Source: Chara braunii
Taxonomy: Eukaryota > Streptophyta > Charophyceae > Charales > Characeae
Assembly (NCBI GenBank): GCA_003427395.1
Contig: BFEA01000081.1
Location: 312,720 to 333,835, forward strand
DNA length: 21,116 nucleotides
Reading direction: 5' to 3'
Positions within the stretch are counted from its first letter, which is position 1. Each line of letters opens with the position of its first letter. Below are positions 1 through 8,616 of this stretch, piece after piece. The notes under the pieces are model-generated. The model was not told where the DNA came from and did no database searches. It saw only the letters and a list, made by a program, of their open reading frames with translations. A program made the translations under genes and the position numbers.

Positions 1-45
1 GCGGAACAAAAAATAAAAACAGAAAAAAGAAGAAGGAAAAAAAAA

Positions 46-62
46 ACGCTTCAAAACCCCGC

Positions 63-93
<31 letters not shown>

Positions 94-129
94 ATCGGAT
101 GGGGGTAGGGGGGGCGACCCCTCCCCCAG

Positions 130-164
<35 letters not shown>

Positions 165-184
165 AAAAAAAAAAAAAAAAAAAA
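46..184. repeat. Composite simple-repeat unit, copy 1
   Basis: The block reads GCGCAAGT, (GT)n at 67-93, a G-rich stretch, GACCCCTCCCCC, (AATC)n at 131-161, then poly-A at 162-184. The same order of modules recurs at 191-330 and 395-795, so this is one diverged tandem unit and not a set of independent microsatellites. The A-rich 3' end could be a retroposon tail, but I see no Pol III boxes or target-site duplication. Confidence 0.85.
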
Positions 185-190
185 CGAGAA

Positions 191-330
191 AACGGGTTTT
201 TAAACCTTGTGCAAGTATGTGTGTGTGTGTGTGTGTGTGTGGGAGGGGGGGGGGGGGGGGGGGGGGGCGACCCCTCCCCACTAATCAATCAATCAATCAA
301 TTAATAAAAAAAAAACAAAACAAAAAAAGA
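191..330. repeat. Composite simple-repeat unit, copy 2
   Basis: It has the module order of copy 1: TGTGCAAGT, (GT)n at about 217-240, a G run, CGACCCCTCCCC, (AATC)n at about 283-302, and an A-rich tail. The leading sequence (AACGGGTTTTTAAACC) also resembles that of copy 1. Confidence 0.85.
245..267 (+). repeat. Homopolymer G run, 23 bases
   Basis: Twenty-three consecutive G residues precede CGACCCCTCCCC. A run like this can form G-quadruplex DNA and is hard to sequence, so its exact length is uncertain. Confidence 0.9.
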
Positions 331-394
331 ATTCAAAGAAAATAAAAAACAAATGAATTTGGCGCTACATCGTGGAAATATACACTGCCATACT

Positions 395-401
395 GGTTTT
401 C

Positions 402-432
<31 letters not shown>

Positions 433-627
433 GGTGGGTGTGTAGGTGTGTGTGGGTGTGTGTGTGGGTGTGTGTGTGGTTGTGTGTGTGGGTGTGTGGG
501 TGTGTGTGCACGCGCGTGCGCGGGAGCTGCGAAGGAGCTGCACGGACAACTGCACGGAGAGTTGCGCGGGGAGGTGTGCGGGGAGCTGCGCAGGAGCGTG
601 CCGGAGCTGCGAGCACGCAAGAGAGAG

Positions 628-695
<68 letters not shown>

Positions 696-795
696 GTGGG
701 CGCGCCGTGGAGTGGAGGGAGGACCCCTCCCCCACCAACCAATCAATCAATCAATCAATCAATCGATCAATAAATAAAAAAACAGTCAATCAATG
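395..795. repeat. Composite simple-repeat unit, copy 3 (expanded)
   Basis: Here (GT)n grades into GTGTGGGT repeats (about 402-511). A ~110-base segment of GGAGCTGCG-like repeats follows, then (GA)n at about 632-693, GGACCCCTCCCCC at 720-732 and (AATC)n at about 737-770. The order matches copies 1 and 2 with an insert between the GT and GACCCC modules. Open frames of 116-149 codons on both strands are read-throughs of these repeats. Confidence 0.75.
632..693 (+). repeat. (GA)n microsatellite
   Basis: An almost pure GA dinucleotide tract inside copy 3 of the composite unit. Confidence 0.95.
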
Positions 796-866
796 AAAAA
801 AAAATATTTTTTTTGGTAGTCATCGAAATCCACCCCCCCATTTTTGAAGTTTCTATGTCTTTTTTT

Positions 867-910
867 TTGCGAGGAGGTAGGGGACCCCCCCCCGACTTGA
901 AACCCGTTCC
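867..910. repeat. Composite unit, truncated fourth copy (possible)
   Basis: GCGAGGAGGTAGGGGACC followed by a C run resembles the G-run/GACCCCTCCCC core of the three upstream copies. The GT and AATC modules are missing. Confidence 0.35.
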
Positions 911-1060
911 CCGCCCCGCAAACCCCCTCCCCGATCGGCCGCAGCGTCGACCAAAATTATCGGCCGCGTTCGGACGCGACCGGGGGGGTCCTGGCCTAGG
1001 CCGCCGGCCGCGGCCTGGGCCGAACCCGGTCGCGGCCAGCGTGCAACATAGGTCGAGCCC
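880..1060. other. GC-rich, CpG-rich palindromic block
   Basis: This is a sharp GC-rich island between A/T-rich flanks. It holds two copies of ATCGGCCGC (about 933 and 958) and stacked GGCC palindromes. It is bounded inside by the 10-bp inverted repeat CGCGACCGGG (975-984) and CCCGGTCGCG (1025-1034). A CpG-island promoter is possible, but no gene start follows on either strand. Confidence 0.6.
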
Positions 1061-2040
1061 TCGATGTCTCTCGGAATTTTGGACTTTCTTTTCGGATTTG
1101 TGTTTTTTGCATTTTTTTCGTAAGTAGGAATTTAGGAATTTCTTTTGCCGCGCGGTGCCTTTTACTCGCGCATTTCTTTTTGCGGCTGCAACGGAGCTGT
1201 GATTAGTCGGCGCCCTTAATCTTGTGTGTAACTGTAATTTTGGGCGGGCGCCCTTGTATTGTATCTTTTTTTTTAGCTTCGTCTTTCCTGCCCTCCCTTC
1301 TCTTTCTTCTGTGCCTAAGTTGCCCGCGGGCTGCATGCTCGGATCGATGCGTGAAGAGTGACTACGTCCCCCACGCCGCGATCTGGTCATGCAGAACGAA
1401 GGCACTCCTTCCCCTCTCTTCGTCTAAGTCCTTGCCATTCCGTGTTCTTCGTGCATGCATGCCCACTATGAATTTCGGCTGCGCGATTAGATAGCTCTCT
1501 AAAACAGTTGTTGGAAGTTTGGGGTAGCTCGATCAGTGAGGGTCGACTCACGAGCGAGGTAAGAGGTGAGTTGAAATGGGAGTTGGGCGACCCGACGAGC
1601 TGGTGCCGAACGTGCGGGATTGACGCGTGGGGCTACGACGGACTGTAGCGCGCGGGCGAATCCGACGGGCACAGGAGGACTAAGTGGGGTGACAACTTCG
1701 TGGGTTGGTGCGTAACGACGGACTGTCCGCATCTGGGAAAGAGAGAGAGAGAGAGTTGAGATGGATGGACGTGGAGTTGCGATTTTCTTTGTTTTTTCTT
1801 TTGTTTTTGTATATAAGTTTTGATGGCGGCTATAGACGATCCGCCTTTATTTTTTGATTCGGCATCTCTCCTTGTTTTTGCCTTCGATTGACATTTTTTC
1901 TCGACTTTTGATCTACTCCTTTTTTTCTATGATGTGCTAAGTTGTTTCTCTTTTTGCTCATCTTAGTTCGCGATGAATGGCTAATGATAGGAGTTGATGT
2001 TGTTGCGATGTGGAACGTATGATGAAGTGTCACTTTGCAT
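1060..2040. other. Unassigned non-coding stretch
   Basis: I find no gene. GGCGCCCTT occurs twice (about 1209 and 1247). ACGACGGACTGT is directly repeated at 1635-1646 and 1715-1726. A short (GA)n lies at about 1739-1755. T-rich runs at 1260-1310 and 1785-1935 would read as polypyrimidine tracts, but no plausible exon follows them. Confidence 0.6.
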
Positions 2041-2345
2041 AAACGGGAATATTTGTTGACCATGGGATCACTGAATGATTAGATGATTGGGTGATTGTCT
2101 ATGCCACTTAGCGGTTTTGCATGTAGGGTGAAAACTTCACGGTTGCACGAAAAATCAGCATGTGTACGACCAAACGCCTCGTGTGTGCACGTGCAAGCGC
2201 GATTTGACCAGCGCGGCCTACACGTGCCCACGCACGGACGATTCCCGATCACTGACGAACTTGGCACCTCCGGTAGGAATTTCAACCACCAAACCCGGAA
2301 ATTCCCTCATCAATCGAAGCACGATCAAGAACGTTGTCGGGGTGA

Positions 2346-2363
2346 ATACCCTTACAAGGGTAT
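2346..2363. repeat. 18-bp palindrome, first copy
   Basis: ATACCCTTACAAGGGTAT has 8-bp arms around AC. The same 18 bases recur at 5658-5675. Similarity continues to the right (TTTGCA follows about 11 bases on in both). In one plus-strand frame both copies read YPYKGI, but the palindrome alone explains that. Confidence 0.85.
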
Positions 2364-2479
2364 CCGCCCTAGTTTTTGCAAGCAACAAAAAATAAGTTGG
2401 TTTAAAAAGTTAAAGTATTCCGCGCGAGGCGAGGTTGCGCTTGTGGCCTATGCTAGCTGGGTGGTTGACTAGAATCAAG

Positions 2480-3890
2480 AATGTGTGGGCGCTCGAGTTT
2501 GAGGCGTGCGTGATCTTTTTTATTTGATGATGATTGAAGAGTCGGCGTCATCGTCGGCCTTAATTTTTATTTTATTTTCCAACTACGTTAGGATTAAAAA
2601 GATTATGTCTCGCTGATTGATGGGCCTGCCTGTGACTTGTGCGTACGTACGGCTGACGGCATCGACAACAATGTGATTTCTAAAGGCGTTTCGGTAGCTC
2701 GGCGCGTTGCGCAGTGTCCGTTTATTTAGGCGTCCGCCAGAGCTAGACCCAGACTCGGGCCTAGCACTGTTAGTCGAACTTTTATCTGAGATGTTCAGGG
2801 ATCGAGGTCGAGCGGCGACGACACGGGAATATCCGAGTGGTGCGAAGGGGCCGAGGGGGTCGAGTGTCGGCAGGGCTATCCCCCTTGGTTTTGTCGGCGG
2901 CGGCGTCCGATCGGTGGTGGCACTTTCTAAGTATTTCTTTTTAGCGCCGTATTCCTAATAATTCTTGCTATGTGCCGGCGTTTCGTTGACCTGGAAGCGA
3001 CGTCGGGCTTAATGGGCGTCGCGACAGTCGAGAACCTTGAATGCGGGCCCCATTTGACGGGTCCGCGTGTCTGGGATGCGGGCGAAATTTTCCTTTTCCT
3101 TTTTTGTTTTGACTGTTTTGAAACACAGACCGAGGAAGTCGACGCGTATGAGAGCTGATGGGTGGTTAGCCCACAAAGTTGAAGAAGCTTGACTGGCAGA
3201 GTTTGCCGCAGGGCGCGCCGTTCGCCACCCGCAAACTGCTGAGAGAGGTTTGAGCGTGAGCATGCCCATTGGGGGCTCGAGGCAGTGGAGAAACTCCGCA
3301 ATGGCTGGAGTCGCGGCGTTGTGGCGTACGGCTGTGGAACCGCGCGCCGAGGCGGAGGTTCCAGCCACCGGCAGTACGATACCTGCTGCGGCAAGCAGGG
3401 GGTACTGGCCAGGGGCCAGCCGGTAGCATCAGGCTCTAGCTTCTCTGATAGGCTAGTCATTGTGCCTCACCTCCGGTCCCCTCCCCCTATGGGCACCAGC
3501 GGGTGACGGGCGTGAGTCGAGTTGGGCGGCACCAGGGAACCGCCGGGCAGAATAGGTAGCGCACCCGACAGCCGCGGGGCAGAGTAATCAGGCAGTGGAG
3601 CGGAATGAGCAACGCTGCGCAGTTGTGGGCGTTGAACAACGGGCTAACTGTGTCGGCTACTTACCAGCCAGGGGGAAGACGACTGGGGTCGTCGGTAGGT
3701 CGCACTTGAGCGCTGCGGGAGTGAAGGAGAACGAGGTGGAAACGACGCTGCCCAGGAGTGAGTGGGGGGATAGCCCGGAGCGGCAGAACCGATGGGGTTG
3801 AGCTAGCAGCAGCGGGCGGAGCGCGGCAGCAGGTGCCGACATCAGGCAGAGCGAGGCAGTGAGAGGGGGGACTGAACCGAGACGATGAAT
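2480..3890. other. Unassigned stretch, becoming purine-rich on the plus strand
   Basis: I find no supported gene. Open frames of 60-177 codons on the minus strand at 2927-3460 and 3661-4182 are favoured by the pyrimidine-rich composition of that strand and have no recognisable domain. CTTACC at about 3659-3664 would be a minus-strand splice donor (CTG|GTAAGT), but it has no convincing exon. Confidence 0.55.
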
Positions 3891-3978
3891 TGAGCCAGGT
3901 GCGTTGGGAAGTTGGGAATGTAGAAGACAAAACTATGGCGGGACGATGGGTCGGGCGGAGCAAGAAGGGAATAGCTTC

Positions 3979-4000
3979 CTCGATCCTTAATGAAATCGAG
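3979..4000. repeat. Hairpin in ~176-bp repeat, unit 1
   Basis: CTCGAT (3979-3984) pairs with ATCGAG (3995-4000) around the loop CCTTAATGAA. The loop is almost identical in the hairpin at 4711-4742. Confidence 0.7.
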
Positions 4001-4364
4001 AGGGACGGAGTGGACTGTCGTAGAGGTGCGGCAGGGTGCAAGGTAGTAGAGTGACGGGCGCCAAGGTAGTGAAACGAGGCACCCAAGGCAACGGCACAGG
4101 GGTGAACCTGGACAGAGAGTTGTGGTGGGTGCGTGCAGAGATGGCGAAGGAAGAAACAGGCGGGGCAGAGTGGGCAAAGCACGGAGCGTGGTCGTTAGGG
4201 AGCGGTCTTGAGAAGGAAAATAACCGATTTTGGGGTTTTGACCCCGAGCGAGCATGATTATGAAGTCAGATTAGGGAGGAAGTTAGTGAAATTGGAGTAA
4301 GTAAAGAAAGTTAGTACGCTGGGTTATGGCGGAGTGAGGAGGAGGGAGAATGGGAAGTGTATAT

Positions 4365-4398
4365 CTCCCTCGTTTCTGAATAGAATCAGGCAAGGGAG
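4365..4398. repeat. Hairpin in ~176-bp repeat, middle unit
   Basis: CTCCCT (4365-4370) pairs with AGGGAG (4393-4398), with an inner CTGA/TCAG pair at 4376-4379 and 4386-4389. It lies at the equivalent place in the repeat unit, but its sequence is quite different from the hairpins at 3979 and 4711. Confidence 0.5.
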
Positions 4399-4710
4399 GG
4401 CTCGTTCTTGAGGTTTTGGGCCAGGGCGAGCTTAGTGCTAAGGTTTGTTTCGATGTTAGATTAGAAAAATTAGAGTTTGTAAAGAAATGAGGTCCGCGAG
4501 CTATGGAGAAGAAGGAGTGAGAAGTCGAGAATATTAGTTGATTATCGACGGAATCAGTCGGGGAAAGGTAGAAAATATTGGCTTTTAGGTAGGGCGAAGG
4601 GAATAGTGAAGACAGAATCAGGAGAAGGTCAGTAGAGTATAAGATTAGTAAGAGAAGAGTGCGCAGAGGAGTGACGAAGGAGTGAACATGGCGGGCTATA
4701 AAAGTTTACG

Positions 4711-4742
4711 GTTCGCTCGATCCTTGATGAAATCGGGCGAAC
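4711..4742. repeat. Hairpin in ~176-bp repeat, last unit
   Basis: GTTCGCTCGAT (4711-4721) pairs with ATCGGGCGAAC (4732-4742) around CCTTGATGAA. The 11-bp stem has one T/G position, which would be a U-G wobble in a plus-strand RNA. Confidence 0.75.
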
Positions 4743-4799
4743 GAGGGCCTATTCTGGGGGTTTTAGGATGATGCGAGCGGGTTGGTGAAGTCAGTTTTG

Positions 4800-5320
4800 G
4801 GAAAGGGGTTATTAGTTTTGTACTATGATGAGTATGGGCTGCACCCGGGAGGAGTAGTCGGCTGTTGCATAAAACATGGAGTGAATCTACCCACAGTTTT
4901 GGGACCTATTCATTCCATTTCGTACATGCTGTTGATGCAAGTAGCGCGAAGTCAGCCGTGGGCCATCGATATAGCTATGATAAATACCGTTGCCATCCGT
5001 CTTAATCCGCATCCCGATCGACTTACACCGGTTGTTTGTGACCATCGAGGTATGAAGGGGGTCGAACTGCTGTTAGTGAGGCCGACACATTTTGGTAGGG
5101 AGTCTTCGATTGGTAGATGTCGCGCTGGTTGTTGTGACGACCGGCCTGCAGACAAGAAGAGGGAGTGGGGTAAAGGTGAGCGAGAGAAAGAGAGAGAGAG
5201 AGAGACAACAGGCGCAAAAGAATGCGTACCCGACAGCCTGAGGCGACAATGAGGGATGGACCAAGAAGTGAGTGGCTGGAGATTTGACGTACCTATGGTT
5301 AGGTGAAACGCTCTTCTCAT
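4800..5320. other. Unassigned stretch with a short (GA)n tract
   Basis: A 156-codon plus-strand frame (4782-5252) and a 122-codon minus frame overlap here. Neither shows a recognisable domain, and the first runs through the (GA)n tract at about 5182-5205. I leave both unannotated. Confidence 0.5.
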
Positions 5321-5331
5321 CGAGAGGAACA

Positions 5332-5530
5332 GTTGATCAAGTTACCGCCCAGTCCACCGAACGAAGAAGCAGCAAGAGAGACGCGGGCTTAGAGGCTTAT
5401 CTGTTGATCAAGTTACTGCCCATCCGTCGACGAGATGGCTAACAGCCAATGGTTAACTGTTGCTTTGCTCGTTGCGACGAGAAGAACTGAAGAGGTGAAG
5501 GCTTGCCTGTTAATTGATGCACTGCGCATC
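5332..5530. repeat. Short direct repeats GTTGATCAAGTTACYGCCCA
   Basis: The 20-mer occurs at 5332-5351 and 5403-5422 with one difference. A diverged third copy (GTTAATTGATGCACTGCGCA) lies near 5509. Spacing is 71 and about 106 bp. GTTGATCAA contains the palindrome TTGATCAA. Confidence 0.75.
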
Positions 5531-5652
5531 TTGCGGGCTGCAATAGCGTGAGTCTAGCTGTGGACCAGATACTGGCCGGAGCTGAGGGAGAACTGCATTC
5601 CAAAATGTGCGCACTCTACCTGTTGGGCGGCTAGTTGAACCGCGTTGTCGGA

Positions 5653-5678
5653 CAAAATACCCTTACAAGGGTATTTTG
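5653..5678. repeat. 26-bp perfect palindrome, second copy
   Basis: The arms CAAAATACCCTT (5653-5664) and AAGGGTATTTTG (5667-5678) are exact reverse complements around AC. Its inner 18 bases equal those at 2346-2363, where the outer four pairs are not kept. A short mobile palindrome or a dimeric protein-binding site would both fit. Confidence 0.9.
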
Positions 5679-5836
5679 CCATGTCTTTGCATTCGGCACG
5701 GTGGTGGCGTCAGCCACCATAACGTAGCCAGTCTGGAACGAGAAGAGGTGTGCACGCTTGGCGTGACGCTGAAAGCAAAAATCCTCGGTCACTGAGACGG
5801 GGGCAAAAATCGGTGAGAAAATTTCGTTAAGTGTGT

Positions 5837-5859
5837 GCGCGCGTTACTATAACGCGCGC
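5837..5859. repeat. Perfect 10-bp hairpin
   Basis: GCGCGCGTTA (5837-5846) and TAACGCGCGC (5850-5859) are exact inverse copies around CTA. The stem is GC-rich and alternating, so Z-DNA or cruciform formation is conceivable. Confidence 0.9.
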
Positions 5860-5885
5860 TGTGGTGATTAGGATGAGTAGTAATG

Positions 5886-5950
5886 CCCCTCGACGGAAAA
5901 GGTCGAAGGGTCAGTTGGACTGATGATTGTGTCAGGTAGGACTATGACAC
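5886..5950. repeat. Three consecutive short hairpins
   Basis: TCGAC/GTCGA (5890-5894, 5902-5906) continues as CCC/GGG (5886-5888, 5908-5910). Next come TCAG/CTGA (5911-5914, 5920-5923) and GTGTCA/TGACAC (5929-5934, 5945-5950). They follow the 5837-5859 hairpin closely, so a folded RNA of about 115 nt is possible. Confidence 0.6.
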
Positions 5951-5959
5951 GCACTGAGA

Positions 5960-6335
5960 CCTGGTCAAGTGCCTGTCTTCCTTCCGGTACTGGGGGTTCT
6001 GAAAATTTCGGTCTTTTACCTTCCCCTACTCAGCCTCCGAGCCGAGTACCTGCCACGTCTACCTCGATGTGGTGTGGTGCCAACCTGCCCGCCACTTGAG
6101 AATCTACCCTGCCGCAACCCTCGATGCCGCAACCACGGCTGAGTACTGGCCCTTCGGGCCTTCCGTTGAAATACGTGCCCTTGCAGGTCACGCAAGCACC
6201 CAAGGCGGCAGGCATTTAGATAGGCATGCAGATAGGCAAACATGCATGATCACGTAGGCTAGAGTGGGCTCAGGCCATTGGTTGGATTGAGCTGCGTTAC
6301 TTTATATATACTAGAACTACTCTCCTTCTAATCAA
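5960..6335. other. Unassigned stretch
   Basis: Minus-strand frames of 61 and 75 codons and a plus-strand frame of 62 codons overlap at 6016-6257. None has a family I recognise. GGCCCTTCGGGCC at about 6150 is a small hairpin. TTTATATATA at 6301-6310 lies 29 bases upstream of the tRNA-like element and could be a TATA-like signal for it. Confidence 0.4.
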
Positions 6336-6338
6336 AGT

Positions 6339-6447
6339 GGGAGCTAGCTCAGTAGGTTGCAGTATGGGATTGATATGCGGAGGATCTGGGGATCAAGGCC
6401 CGTCGCCCTTCGAGCTAGCTCCCTTTTGACAGGGAGCTCTATTTTTT
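6339..6447 (+). ncRNA. tRNA-like Pol III element (SINE head or tRNA relic)
   Basis: TAGCTCAGTAGG at 6344-6355 matches the Pol III A-box consensus TRGCNNAGYNGG at every position. GATCAAGGC at 6391-6399 matches the B-box core GWTCRANNC. The region 6339-6423 is closed by a perfect 12-bp inverted repeat, GGGAGCTAGCTC and GAGCTAGCTCCC, reminiscent of an acceptor stem. It does not fold as a normal tRNA: the sequence around the B box pairs for only three bases, and 12 extra bases lie between it and the closing arm. Just downstream AGCTCCCT (6417-6424) pairs with AGGGAGCT (6431-6438), and six T residues (6442-6447) form a Pol III-type stop. TTTATATATA at 6301-6310 may help initiation. I infer a transcribed tRNA-derived short element; a decayed tRNA gene is the alternative. 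Confidence 0.55.
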
Positions 6448-6471
6448 GTTTTGCCTAAGATTGAACAGTCG

Positions 6472-6482
6472 GGATTCGAACC
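6472..6482 (-). promoter_or_regulatory. B-box / T-arm-like sequence, minus strand
   Basis: Read on the minus strand it is GGTTCGAATCC, a perfect B box set in a T-arm-like GGGTTCGAATCCC. The matching A box and acceptor stem are absent upstream, so this is a tRNA or SINE fragment and not a tRNA gene. It lies only 25 bp beyond the T-run of the plus-strand element. Confidence 0.45.
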
Positions 6483-6559
6483 CGCGACCTTACAAGTAGG
6501 AGTTAGTATAGTTAGTTGTTAGTAAGGACCGAGTGCCGTGGGGCTCCGACATTTGGCAA

Positions 6560-7440
6560 GGTAGGGATGAACCGTGAGGTTGAATCACGTTAGATTCGTT
6601 GTTTTAGTTTTGATTTCTTTTACTTTTTTTGTTGTTTTTCTCGACGGCCTACCTACCCCGAGGTGCCCAAATGAATCACGCCCCGATATTGGGACGGATT
6701 CACCTAGTAAGGAGCCAACCGACTACGCTTGGTAGGACTCCGCAGTGGGTACGGGGCTTCTAGCTCGGCCGCTCGATACCATTCCACATCCTCGAGAAGG
6801 ACAGATTGTGAGAAGGGGTAGCGCGCGTAAGGCAGGGTGCAGAAGGAGGAGAACACGCGAGAAGAAGAAGAAGAAGAAAAGGAAGGAGGAGGAGGAGGGA
6901 GACTAAGAAGAAAGGACGGGAAACAGGTCTGTCGCAACGGATAGACTGTTGTTATTATCGGTCTTCAACGAGGGATGCCTAGTAAGCGCGTCATCTGCTT
7001 GCACTGATTACGTCCCTACCCTTGGTACACACGCCGTCGCACCTACCGATTGAATGGGCCGGTGAAGTGTCTGGAACGCTGTGGTCTTGACGGTTTACCG
7101 TCGGAAAGGGAGATCCACATACGACGAGGACGACGGCACTGACCGTGACAATAGACGAAAGAAAGGGAGCAGGGGGGGAAGAAAGAGGAGAGAGAAGAAG
7201 AGGGAGAAGTGGAAAGGGAATACTTACCTGACCAAGGTATAACAACGAAGGGGCTGACAACGACGGCGACTCTAACGACGACGGTGACGACGACGAGGAG
7301 CAGGAGAAAAGAACGGGTAAGTCTCGTTCCTCGCAACCAATCCCGATACCCCATCAAAGATGATAATAACAATATAATAAGTAAAAAATGATAAAATGGA
7401 ATAAATAAATGAATAAATAAATAAAATAAAACCCAATGAA
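6560..7440. other. Unassigned stretch, purine-rich in the middle
   Basis: 6840-6915 and 7140-7220 are runs of GAAGAAG/GGAGGA. The minus strand has a near-ideal splice donor, CAG|GTAAGTA, with its last exon base at 7228. On the plus strand 7240-7313 can be read as an acidic, Asp/Asn-rich frame ending AACGG|GTAAGTC, but no acceptor or start supports either reading. Confidence 0.4.
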
Positions 7441-7484
7441 CCTACCACTAAATATGGACAAATTCGTTTCGCTTTAAGGTGTGT

Positions 7485-7572
7485 GTATATACAATAGGCA
7501 CGTGTGTAAGTGAGTACGTGTGTGTGTGTGTATACGATTGATATGTGTGTGTATGAGAGAGAGAGAGAGAGA
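7485..7572. repeat. (GT)n plus (GA)n microsatellites
   Basis: An interrupted GT tract (about 7485-7550) passes directly into (GA)n at about 7555-7572 and then into repeat family A. The TG-then-GA order recurs before or within related sequence at 8361-8384, 8519-8551 and 8745-8770. Confidence 0.8.
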
Positions 7573-7965
7573 GTTCTTCTTCTTCCTTCTCTCATTCCAC
7601 CTTCTTCTCCTCGCCCTCTCCCCGCCTAACTCCTCAGTATCAGCAGATTACGACACAGAGAGAAAGAATTGTGACTCGAAACTGGAGGACATTGGATCTA
7701 GACTCGACATCGGGATTCAGACATTTTGACGAGAGACTGTTTGAGCCTGTGCTGAAAACTTGGTGTGACGACATTCCCATTTTCCCCTCTCCTTCGTCTA
7801 AACACCCCTCTTCTTCGTCTGTGTATGGTTGGGGCTGGCACATTCTTCTTGTGTGAGCGCCAGACCCTTTCACACCATGGAATGATGAGGATGATGTATG
7901 TTCGAGGCTGCATTGCAACATCGATAGTTTGGATCCAAGTTTCCCACTACGCTATCTCATACTTC
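7573..7965. repeat. Repeat family A, copy 1
   Basis: It starts at GTTCTTCTTCTTCCTTCTC after (GA)n and aligns along its length with 8771-9165. Shared landmarks are GCAGAYTACGA, ACTTGGTG..GACGACA, TTCGTCTGTGTA, GCGCCAG and GATGATGTATG. The copies are diverged with many small gaps. Minus-strand frames reading YTDE.. are present in both, but surrounding changes do not favour synonymous sites, so I treat the family as non-coding. Confidence 0.75.
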
Positions 7966-8280
7966 TGGGAGAGGTCGGTTATTGACATGGTCGGCGCCGA
8001 TACAGTGGGCTACAGGGTGTGTGCGAATGTGTAAGGGAAAGTATGAGAGAGAGAGAGAGAGGGGAAGGTCGAAAAGGGGGGAGAGATAGGAGGATGTTGC
8101 TCGATTATCGGCCGCTCTAGCGCGTCAATGTTGGACGTTGTGCCTCTTCTATAGTGGCTGTATCGGATAAGTTCACGTACATTTAATATTTTATTTATTT
8201 ACAAAGACTATTATTATTGTCATTATTATTATCGTTATTATTATTACAATTACTGTCATTATTACCATTATTAATACTAG
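7966..8280. other. Unassigned stretch with (GA)n and imperfect (ATT)n
   Basis: It contains a (GA)n tract at about 8045-8062 and an interrupted ATT/ATC trinucleotide tract at 8206-8280. No gene is supported. Confidence 0.6.
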
Positions 8281-8290
8281 AAATAGAGAA

Positions 8291-8356
8291 AGTGTCAGTG
8301 TATATTTCCACGTTTCAGCAGTAGATTCATTCCGTTCTGCTAATCCTAAGCGATGA
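8291..8356. repeat. Family A upstream module, copy 1
   Basis: TGTATATTTCCACGTTTCAG..AGATTCATTC..TTCTGCT is repeated at 8617-8682 with a few substitutions. A (TG)n tract follows at 8361-8384. Confidence 0.8.
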
Positions 8357-8616
8357 AAGGTGTGTGTGTGTGTGTGTGTGTGTTGAGTACCTGTGCGTGT
8401 GAGCTCCGACTCCGCGGTTGGCCACGCGGAGCTCCCACTGAAAGGGAAGGGCGAGATCGATCGGACCTTTGTCAGAACATCGAAGTATGCACTACTATGT
8501 GTGCAAGTGAGCGCGTGTAGGTGTGTGTGTGTGAGAGAGGGAGAGAGAGAGCCGATGAACCTCCCACTTGCACCTCGCCGCACGCTACTTGGACCAATAG
8601 ACCGAGCAAACTAAAA

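Larger units (their letters stand above)
3890..4800. repeat. Degenerate ~176-bp tandem repeat
   Basis: A GGTTTTGGGCCAGGGCGAGC-like motif recurs near 4228, 4411, 4579 and 4757 (spacing 183, 168, 178). It is followed each time by a TGAAGTCAGATTAGG-like and a GTAAGTAAAGAAAG-like segment. A CTCGATCC..GAAATCG hairpin segment precedes the first and last motifs. About five units can be traced, too diverged for exact edges. The strand is purine-rich throughout and no unit has a conserved open frame. Confidence 0.7.

Noticed and set aside
301-796. Open frames of 116-149 codons on both strands
   Set aside because: They are translations of (GT)n, (GA)n and (AATC)n, giving Leu-Ser, Arg-Glu, Cys-Val and Thr-His runs in every frame.
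767-1405. 212-codon minus-strand frame, the longest in the window
   Set aside because: It spans a GC-rich island where stops are rare, then a T-rich stretch giving Lys runs. It has no domain, and composition shifts with the DNA.
3661-4255. Minus-strand frames of 173 and 137 codons
   Set aside because: They lie on the pyrimidine-rich strand of the purine-rich region and give Leu/Ser/Pro-rich peptides. The two frames overlap and run into the tandem repeat.
4782-5252. 156-codon plus-strand frame
   Set aside because: The first half looks protein-like, but I recognise no family. The end runs through (GA)n and the start lies inside the tandem repeat. Not enough to call a gene.
6030-6215. 61-codon minus frame containing CVTCKGTYFNGRPEGP
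   Set aside because: It looks protein-like by eye, but an alternative frame is equally open, no splice sites agree, and no family is recognised.
6339-6423. Genuine 85-nt tRNA gene
   Set aside because: The B-box region pairs over only three bases and is separated from the 3' closing arm by 12 bases, so no standard cloverleaf forms.
7240-7314. Acidic Asp/Asn-rich frame ending in GG|GTAAGTC on the plus strand
   Set aside because: GAC/GAT-rich DNA yields this by itself. There is no acceptor, and a competing donor on the other strand lies 12 bp away.
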